Shown piece after piece: positions 1 to 10,300 of a DNA stretch of 64,000 nt. Under the pieces are notes generated by a model. The model saw only the letters and a program-made list of their open reading frames with translations, was not told where the DNA came from and searched no databases. The translations under genes were made by a program, and so were the position numbers. The DNA comes from Anseranas semipalmata (Eukaryota; Chordata; Aves; Anseriformes; Anseranatidae): NCBI GenBank assembly GCA_013399115.1, contig VXAA01000969.1, positions 62,001 through 126,000 of the forward strand, written 5' to 3'. The first letter of the stretch is position 1; each line of letters opens with the position of its first letter.

Positions 1-581
1 GGAGTAAGCTATTGCCTGCATCTTTCACCTATCTCACGATGGAGTTTTGAAACTTAATGCTTGTGACTGGAGAGGGAAACACAGCACAAACATATAGAAT
101 GCAGCTTAAATTCTGCTATCAAGAGGAGAACTTTATATGTCCCTGATATAATGCAGTGCTAAAGCTTGCTCGTAAAGGGCACTATAACTTATCACAAAGA
201 TAAAGAGCTGGGAGGCCCAGCTCATCAAGGCTGCTCTTCTCCCTGGAAAGGAGCAACTGCAATGTATTGCTCCTGTCTGATGCAAAAATAACATGTTTTT
301 AAAGACCTCCAGTGACGGTGACTCCAGAGCATCTTTGGCTTTTCTAAAATATAGATTTAAGGCAGTATTTATGCTAAGTTTAGAGAAGAGAGAGGCAATG
401 ATCTACCTAGCTCAGTGTTTCTCTTTGACCAGGTCTATCTGAGATGAAGCTGGACAATGTAATGTTCTTTCCCTAGCTGTGTTCCTGTTCTATGTTTTTG
501 GCACTAGGTTTCTCTTAGTGAGTCAAGTGTTGCAGTCGAAACAGATGATGACAGCAATGAGACACAAAGAAATGTAAGGAC
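1..581 (-). other. Partial intron 10 of SLC5A9
   Basis: I read this for the expected next exon (the block with SGQLFDYIQ and TSYLAPPI in the family) and did not find it, so exon 11 lies beyond the window edge. No repeat or RNA gene was recognised here. Confidence 0.6.
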
Positions 582-732
582 CTGCCCACAATCATCAGCT
601 CCTGCTCTGAAGCCTTTTTGTGGATCCGCTGCCAGATGTCTATAACGAAGAGAGTGCTGCTGCTGTTGAAAATGGAGGTGAGGGAACTCATCAGGGCTGC
701 CATCATCACAGCAATCATCAAACCCCGGAGCC
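582..732 (-). CDS. SLC5A9: SLC5A9 coding exon 10 (residues 370-419, plus two bases of Arg420)
   Basis: The exon encodes the core helix carrying the second sodium site: [20 protein letters not shown], then [16 protein letters not shown], then [14 protein letters not shown]. Ser385 and Ser386 correspond to SGLT1 Ser392 and Ser393, which ligate Na+. The acceptor is CCACCAG|GG. The donor inferred from family alignment is GGCAG|GTCCTT (phase 2), which lacks the usual bases at +3 to +5. Reading on in frame diverges from the family and soon stops, so splicing at or near here is required. Confidence 0.92.
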
Positions 733-3700
733 CTGGTGGAGGAAAACAGGGAAGGAAAATCAGGACTAGACCTTTGGCCTCACAGCACTCTTTTTTATCT
801 TCCCAATGGCTGGTAACTGCAGGAAGATTTTCTTATCCTTAGGATGGGTAAGGGCAGTTTGATTCTGCATACAGCTTGGCTCAAGCCCACCTCCACAAGT
901 GAAAAGCTTTCTCACCGTCAGGCATGAGCTCTATCACAAGTTTGGGGTAGGCAATGTTGGAACAACCCACCGCAGCTCCACAGACCCTTCTACAGATGTT
1001 TGGGTCCACGCAGCCCACTTCATCTGTAGGAGACAGGAAAATAACAAGAAATCATGTAAACCCTGTTGAGCCATAGGATGTATAACTCAAGGAAACAAAT
1101 CTTGATGGCCTGTGTAGGTTCACATAAATTCAAGGGTGTAGCTAGAATTCAGCTAAAGCAAGTGGAGCTGAAGAACACTTTATGTCATAAAATAAAGGTG
1201 AAACTTTTAGATGACATTTTGCAATTCTGTTCAGGGAACTGATAAAAGTCTCCTGGATGTTACAAAATTGTAATCCTCGATGATTTGTCATTTGTGGGAA
1301 CTGTAGTTTCCATAAGCCTGTCAGCTGGGTTACCAAGGAGCTTGCAGGCTGACTTTCTCCTATTTGATGAAGCCTGGGAGAGAGGCACTTGAGCCACTTT
1401 CCTCCAGGAGTGGTCCTGCTAACCAGGATATTCTCCCCAGGAAGTGGTGTGCTCTGGAGAAATGAGCAATGAGATTTCCTTGGGAGACAACATGAAGGGA
1501 ATTCTTGTTCTTCCACAAAGGAGGGCTGTTTCACATAACCCACCAGGAACTGCATAAATCTGTGTGGCAGATTGCCAAGACTCTCACCAAATACATAATG
1601 GAAATAATCTATAAGACCTGAAGGACAACCTCAGTGCTTCATGTATTTCATCTCATTGACTTCCTCCAGATAGACAGATACATGCAATGTCGGCAGCATG
1701 GAGCTCTATGTCCCCAGTGGCACAATCTGCCCCATAAGGATACTCCCAGTAACTTCTGCTGCTGTGGGAGCACTGGAGGTGGAGGAAGGGCATGGGAACA
1801 CCTGTGTACAACAGAAATATATGCAAGTATGCCTGCAAGACAGTGGAGTTTCTGAGTGTAAAAGTGCTGGAAGACCTGTGTGGGATTAGTGTTCATAAAA
1901 GGTGTAAAGCCCTACGATGAGGAACATGGGAAGGCTTACCTGGGTAAAGAGCTCTGCTGATCATTCCTGGCATGACAATGAAAAACATAGGGAAGATCTT
2001 CAAATATCCTCCCAGCACGGATCCACCTTTGGCATGGGAGAGGTTCTTGGCAGAGAGAGACCTCTGGACTATCACCTGCAATTGGTCAGAAAGGGACTGG
2101 GGAGTAAAACTGAAGCACTGCAGAGAGAGCAGGATCCATCCTCTCCCTCTCTCATTTTCATGGATGACTTTCATGTGACAGGATCCCAGGGCATTTTGCA
2201 TGCCAACAACAACTTTCCCATCTCAGTTGACTGCAGCCTGCTGCCACTGCTCAGAGCTCAGTGCACAGGCTGTGGGAGAGGACAGCATGGAAATTTCCTT
2301 TAGAGGAATCATTTCACCCTTGACGGAAGTGAAGCCACCTTGAGGACAGGAGACAGCAGTCATATCGCAGCTAGAGACAGGGAATGAAGCCCACTAGGGT
2401 GTTTTGGTAAAAGTTCAGTGGTGGATTTTGGTGATTATCCCACCTTGAACCACAAAAGCACCATTTCTTAAGAAACAAATACAGTTTTTCTTGTTTGTAA
2501 CTTGGACAGGGATAAGAAACCCAAGACCTGCTGGAATATGAGCAGCTTGTCTGGAGGTCTACACAAGGTCACTGCAGAACCAGCTCCAGCTCCATGTCTT
2601 TGTATCCTTGTCACACTAACTGCACAAAGACCTCAAGTACTCACCAGCCCACAGTGGGATAAAGACAGGTGAAAATAACCTGCTCTCCCCACCCTAAGAA
2701 GTGCACAAAACCAGCAGCTTGCTGGGAAGGCAGGAGTGAGCTATTCTAGTCTAGTCCAGTAACAGAGGCAGTAACTCCTGCACAGCAAGACACAGTCATG
2801 TTTCAGCTCACAGATCTACAAAGTGAGGAGTGGACTGGAAATAACACTGTGGTGATTTGCCTGTAGAGGGAAAGATTTTCTTTACCTGATCAGTGCACCA
2901 GCACCAAAGAGCCAACACGGAGAGGCCAAATATAAGGCCAGGCCAAGGAATGTCACCTGTGACTGGATCCCTGAACAAATGAAAGGCATCCGCACGTGGG
3001 AGGTGACAGGTTGTGTTTGGAACTATGACCTTTGGAACTGCTGTGCTGTATTTCTCCATAAGTCCTTCATACCAGCCAACTTTTTCAAATCCTGAAAAGA
3101 AAATACCAATGATTTAATGCTATTTCCTTATCTGAGTCTAATGATTGCTTTTCTTTTCACCTATCTTCCTCTCATCTCCTTTCTTTCATCCCACCCTCAC
3201 TTTTGGCAGTCAAAGTGTATACAGGAGTAAGTTGGATTTTGCCCAGAGTCCTTGTGGTATTAATAGTGCACCCTGGAAGAGGATCAGTGCAGGACAACCT
3301 CTGTCACCCGAATCCCCACAATATCCTCAGCATCTAGTCTTTGCCTGTATACCCCCCAAGAACTGGAGCAGGAAGGTACGCAACGACACAGGATATATCT
3401 GTATTTCTGTTTGCAAGAAGGCTTAAAACAAAGATCAGTGATGGTCACTTCCTTGTTATTTTTTTATAATTCTCAGTTACGCCCAGGTGAATCCACAGTA
3501 ACTCCCAAAGTCAACAAGAAAAGTCAGCAGAGTTACTCTGAATTTACATGAACATAGTGAGAGCTGAATTTGTCTCTGGGGATGCAGTTTTGCAAGCTTG
3601 TTGGCAACTCCAGGTAAACTTAAATTGGCAAGATGAAGTTATCCAGAACCTCACCTCCATGCAGTTAGTGCACAGGATGAAGCAAGTCTGGCTTGTTGGC

Positions 3701-4280
3701 GAATGAGAGTTGTGCTAGCACTTCTGTGAGTGATTAAAACTAATTTCTGCACCATATCTGAAAGGGTGAGGTACCCTATAAGTTCTAATGACCTTGGGAT
3801 CATCAAACTAGTGTATGATGCCACTGCAGGTTCCCCTTACCTATGAACATGAGGACCAAAGCTCCCAGTACCATGATCAGGGTCTGCAGCGCATCTGTGT
3901 ATATCACAGCTGTTAAACCACCTGTTAGGAGAACCAGAGACAACAGACAGAGTGGGTCCCCACATAGACAAAAACAGGTGTTTCACCTGGGAAAAGGCTT
4001 TCCTTGGCTCCAGCCCTGGGATTTCAGAACAGACCCACTGGCAGAAGCCGGCACTGAGCTGGACCCCAGGACCCTGTAGCTGCCACAAGCCCTCCCAGGA
4101 GGAACATCCTAAGGGAGTTGCCCATAGTTTATAGCGTTTCTTTCAAAATCAGCTATTTACCAGCTATAGTGTAGATGGCAGTCACTGCTAGCAAGACCAC
4201 AGTGGACAAGTAGAGGTTCCAGCCCAAAGAGATTTGGATGAACAGTGCTCCAGAAAAAATGTCTGTCTGGAATAGAATAA

Positions 4281-4332
<52 letters not shown>

Positions 4333-7300
4333 GTCTGATGTTAGTAGTACTTTGTGCAAGCAAAATCTTATAGAGCAGTCTGCAGCCCTCTGCAGGTGAA
4401 AGCACTGACAAGGGAAAACATCACAGAGGTGAAGTGGAAGAGGAGGAGATGGTGTGGGGCTGGTAGCAGTTCTTGTTCTCAGTGTAAGGAAAATCCTTCC
4501 TTCAGGTCAGAGCTCACAGTGTCTGGGAGCTGGAGCAGCAGAATGAAAATCAAGGTCCTGCCCCACCGGACCACAAAGCCATCAAACTGAGGGCTATTTT
4601 TCAGGCAGCCTTCATGTCATGTGATCCTCAGATATTGGTAGAAACTACCACACCTTTCACTGACAGTGAAGCCATCCATGGTGAGCAGGATCCCATGCCC
4701 TGGGGACATTGAACCTGTGCCCATGTATCCACAGAAGGAAAGGGGGAAAAATAGCATAGACCAGGTTCTGCCCATCACCATGGCCTGGTGGCCTATGGGC
4801 CAGGCAACACTCAGCTTGAAAGACCTCTAAGTATCACCAATATCTTGTGCTGTGGTTTATTTATCTGAAAAGGTCAGCAGCATGCATTTCTACTTATGCA
4901 GTTCAGCACTAAAATGACTCCAGTAAAACAGGTTATACCTGCTGAGGACCTCCTTAGAAATACAGAAATCCCCACCAGCTTTGTTTTGTTTGGACTTTCT
5001 GTCCGAGAGAGTGAAAACAGAAACTGGGCAAAACCCAGAATTATAAAGATAACATCGTTCAGATGCAGAAGGTGATATGGGAGATGTGTATGTATTGGGA
5101 AATCAATCTGAAGAACACCTGTAAACCTGGTATGGGGTGAGATACAGGTAAAGACATTTGTAAAGCAAGACAGAAGGGATGGGATAAGATTTCTATTTAC
5201 TGTGCCCCAAATAAGCACCTTGAAAGCATGCATCCAGTGCAGCTCCTGATCTCCGCAACCCTGAGACAGGACAACCACTGTCAGGACACTACAGGAGCTA
5301 CTGTGTCTTCTGGTCTTTGACTACCCAGCAGAAAATGCAAACAGCTCTGTAGCTATACAGGATCAGTCCTTTGACAACACAGTTTTATTGAGATCTCTTC
5401 TCTTCTTTGCAAACAGGGAGGACTCTACAATGACCTAGTTGCTAACTTACATTTGGGCAAAAAGCACAGGAAGAAAAATCCTTCTTGTAACCAACTGCCT
5501 GCTGTCCAGCCAGCCGCTAAATGAGCTCTCTACAAACAAAGGCACTGCTTAATAGAAAGCACCTGTCATGCCCACAAACTCCACCAGCCACATCCATCAG
5601 CCACGCGTGAATTAGCTGCACAGAGGAGAAACCACTGAGATGAAACAACAATGACTGGGGCCAGGGTCCTGCTCTGAAAGGCATTGGCAAATATTGCTCT
5701 GCTGGAGGTTATTTTGAAAGATTGGTCTTTTTTCACCACGTGCATTGAGCATGTAGCTGTGCACATTGTTGTATTATTGTAGGAGAAACCTTCCATTTAT
5801 CCAGTTCTGCTCCAAACATCTCTTTCCAAGACCTCATCCTGGTCAATGCTCCAATCCCAGAAAGCAAAGCCTGGGGGCAGTGGCGGCAGCAGGGGGTGAC
5901 ATGACCAACAGTTGGCCATTAGAGGAGGAGATCTATCCAATACTCTCAGCTTCGAGCTCCTTTTAATGCACCTCCCAGAACCTGAGACATAATAAGTCTG
6001 GGAGAAGGACACTGAAGGCGGCTGCAAAAGGCACGTGGGTGCCTCATCTCCATTCAACATCTTCTAAGGCAATTTGACTTCTAAATACTTCAATAGGGTC
6101 TAGTCAAAACTGACTTGTCCTGGCCATGGAGCAATCAGCTGGAGAGAAGGAACTGACATTTCCAATCCCTGTAATGGACTTTGAAATACAGTCCTCTCCC
6201 CTCAACGGCACGGGTAGTTCTTATCAAATCTCTGAACATAAGTTCCACCTCTTCATTTAATGGCATTTAAATGAAACGAACTACCCAACAGCTTACATTG
6301 CATTTTAGCTACCAAGAGGGTACAATGCTGCAAGCAATCCAGCAAGGATACTGAGTTTTGTCTTAAGCTAGAACCTCCCCCTTTTGCCATACCCGTCTTA
6401 TACAGCACAAGTGACAGAGAAAGGAATAACATTCCTAATGCTGAAAACTCAACAACAACAACAACAGCAAAATAATCACTAAGACTATGCAGATTTATGA
6501 TCATTTAAGATAATTTCATATCTACAGGATGTAGCCAGCCAGATCCTCAGATGAGGTAATACTGCAGTTCCCCTGTGTAAATTGCCAAGGGTTTGATTTG
6601 ATGGAAGGGAAAAAGCAGGCAGACAAGTTGTGGTACTTATATTGTCTAGTAATTAGCTGCTACATCCCTGTAAAGTTCTCACTGTGCTTTGCTGTTTAAT
6701 GAGTACTCTCTCTCTCAAGGTAGGTCTCCATGATCAACACAGAGGCAGGTATTTACCTGAGCAAAGCAGCACACAACACACTGATACTGTTTCTGGTAGC
6801 TCAGCTGGTCCTTTCAAGGAATCTGAGTTATCTCTGCATTGTGGCAGGATGTCCTACCCCCGCCCTAGCCACAAGGGTTGTGTTCAATTGGATACATACG
6901 GATATCTTGGTGAATATATAGAGAATGAGGGACAGTACGGACATGTAGATTTGTATCCTCTGCCCTCCAAATCTCTTCTGCAGGTACTCAGGCATGGTGA
7001 CCACTCCAGCTGCGATGTAAACAGGCACAAAGATCCAGCCAAGAGCCAGAAGTGCCCAGGTAGCCTGGTAAGGAGACAGAGAAAATAAAAGCACATGATT
7101 CAACACACGGGGACACACTTCTCATCTTCTCTTTCAGTGGACAACTTAAGAAAGAAGTGAGTGGTGCCACGCAATGTATTTGGGAAGCACTCTGAGTTTT
7201 TGTCCCTGCCCAGAGGATGAGATGATAAATGGAGAAATTATCACAATACATTTAAAAGCTTTTGAAGTTTTCCTCTTACGCCCCGTGTTCCTTTGTCACA

Positions 7301-10300
7301 AGTGGCATATCTATTCCATCTCTGGATCTTTTGGGCAAGAAGGTGTATTCTGTTGCTCTGGGTCTCTAAAGATGATGTTGTATTTGGTGGCCTTGAAATC
7401 ACTGACGCTGTGGCAGTGAATAGTTAAGTGATTCAGAGAAGGATGGGAGCATCTGTTTGTTGCTTGATTAGCAAGTGATGAGGCTGAGGCAGCAGACTCC
7501 CTGTGGAGCATAAAAATAAGCAACTGCAAAACTCTGCCGGGATGTTCTCCTTTCAGGCTGAAGCAGATCTGCTTCTGTTGCTGGTAGATAAAAGGGCAGT
7601 TCATTTGCTTTGCCACAGGTGAAGAGTCTTCTGAAAGTTGTAGAGGCATCTCCCATCATGTATTTCCTCTCTGAAACCCAGCAAAAACCCAGACAGGAGA
7701 TCTTGAACACAAATAAAAGCCACTGGATTATCAGACCTCACTTCCTGGATGTTCTGGGCATTACCTTTCTTCCAAGTACCTTCCATTAGTCCAGATTTTA
7801 CTTTGATTGGTTATTTAAGTTATCAGAAATGAAACTGAGCCCTGGGGACAGAGATTGAGCATGACTGAAGAGAACAGCCGGGGCTCCTGCAGTGGCAGAG
7901 ATTGGCTTAGGTAAAAGATGCTCATATGATCCCTGCAGCTGAGTGATGTCCCATGCCAAAGGGAGAGAGTAATGGCATATCCTAAGGTCCCTTTCCAATC
8001 TGAAAGAAATGAATCTAAAGTCATGAAGTTAGATTTGCCCTGACATACAATCTTGTCTTCATGGGCTTCTAAAATTACTTGAATAGATTTACTTAAAATA
8101 CAGTGATATGTCTTACATGCACCAGACTGAAAGCAGGCTCAGTTTTCCTCACAAAGGACTTAAAGGTGATCTTAAGAGTTTAGAAAAAAATAGCTGCAGT
8201 GAATAGATATCCCAGGGAAAAGCCTTTGGTGGGCCGGGCCCTGCCTGTGCTTGGCAAGTATCTGGCACTATTAGCAGGCTCTGCTGATACAGACAAGAGA
8301 GTTAGAGTTAGGTGAGTGATGTTTATTGTGAGGCTGGCACTAATCTCACTCCTCATCACTCCAGCTGAGAAATTTCATTAGTATCACACACAAAGGGCCT
8401 GGTTTTCATGCTCTGTGTGGTGTCAGTGGCAATTTTCCAGGGCATTTCAATAGGGCAGAATGAGACTTGCCTTCACACCCAGATGTTCACCCCAGAGATG
8501 TCACATTTTGGCAGCTGACAGGTGAACGCAGTGTTGCCAATTCTCATGATTTTGCATTGAATTAGGAGCACATGCTTTTTTTTTTTTTTTTCCAAAGTCC
8601 CTATTCCCAGAATCCTGTGATTATCCAACTGCATTTTCAGCATTCATTATCTTTTAATCTTGATGAGTGGCGACTAAAGCTTAAAAATATGGCCATGTGC
8701 TTCCGGGAAGGTCAAAGAGCATTTAAGTGGATTCCACTTAAACTAAAATAAAGATCTCATGTTTCTAAGGCTGTCTCAATTTCTGGAGGCTTCTCTCCTG
8801 AGGTTTGAGAACCTGGAGTTGCCGATACTGTTAGCATCTGATTTTGGAGACAAACCCACAGACTCTTTATAAACAGTGATGTCTCAGCTGACAACATAAC
8901 AGATTCTTACGTTCCACTCAAAGCCCCCAACAGCAAGGCCCCCAGCTGCTCCAGTGCCCGCCAGGCCGATGAGTAAGCCGCTGCCCACATTGCTGGACAT
9001 CAGAGATGCTCCAATCTGAAACACATGGCACAGGCACACAACACAGAAAGTCACCTTGAGGAACTTCTGTATTAGCCCACGTGCTTCCCCCAGGCATTCC
9101 CTTTCCTCAGGAAGTCATCTCCTTGCAGGTAGGTAGCTGGGTGTTAATGGAGAGTTAGGTTTTCCTCCCCCAGAATCAGGGGTCACTTTGGCAAGGTTTC
9201 TCCTGAGAGAAACATCTGCCCTGGGGAAAATGGTTGGGTGAGGGAAGTCTGGTGGCAGCCATAGATACCTCAGTGTCTATGAAATGTGATGGATTTCTCA
9301 ATTCCCTGGGTACACAGCCAGCAATGTGCAACCCTGCTGACCCTTTGTGCTCTACCTCTCCACACCCTGCAGACATCCCATCCTCTCTTAAGTCTTGCAC
9401 TGAACATGCCTGTGATGGTTTACACAACCACAGTGACGTGAGCACCCTCTTGAAGCTCCTCCTAAGAGAGGATATCCCGGAACTGTAGCAAGGACACTGT
9501 TGGCAATGTACAGCCCCTTGTGTTTACTGTGTGCACATAGGTTCAAAGATATTCAGCTCTGCGGTAGGCTGGAAAATGCTAATTCTTCAGGTTAACTTTA
9601 ATGCTGTCCCTACCATGGCTCATTGACACCCTAATTGGAAGAATGCAAGCTCCAAGGCAATTTAAACAGGACAAAGACTATATGACTTAATTACTACTTT
9701 TATTTGGCACAAAGCCTCACCTCCCCTCTGTATGCCAATGCCAAATCCCTCTCAGGGTCAAACAAGAAGTTACCTAAAGTACAAGTTGAGCCCTTTTCTC
9801 TCTAGAAAAAGTTTGCTTTTAGCTGCATCTCCTGTGAGGAGCTTTTCTGTTAGTACTACAAAACTTGAAACAAAGAATGACGGAATTTGATCTGCTCCTC
9901 ACCTTTGAGCAAGGTAAAACATTAATATGGCACGAACACCCACACTGCATCCTGCCAACAGCTCTGCCTTCTTGTCTGTCTAAGAAAATTCCTGATTAGA
10001 GAGCTGGCTGCTGCAACATGAGTTTGCAACTTAGGTAGGGAGTGGTGTTCTCAAGAAATGTAAACTGTTTTCCTGATATCTACATCAGACACAAAAATAC
10101 AGAAGATGATATATTGCACAGGAGCAGCAATGTAACATCAGGGTTTACTGGAGGCTAACACACAGAAGAAATCTGTCACTTCTGTTAAAAAAAAAAAAAA
10201 AAAAAAAAGGACATGTAAGCCAGTCATGTACTCAAGGTGAAGGCCACGAGTAGCTGAGCCTGCAAGAAGTGCTGCAGAGTTGGAATCAGCTCTCTAGCTG

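Larger units (their letters stand above)
4267..6899 (-). other. SLC5A9 intron 4
   Basis: At 2.6 kb this is the longest intron in the window. It holds the (AAT)n array at 4,281-4,330 directly before the exon 5 acceptor and a short (CAA)n at about 6,450-6,467. The rest is unique sequence without a recognised repeat. Confidence 0.7.
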
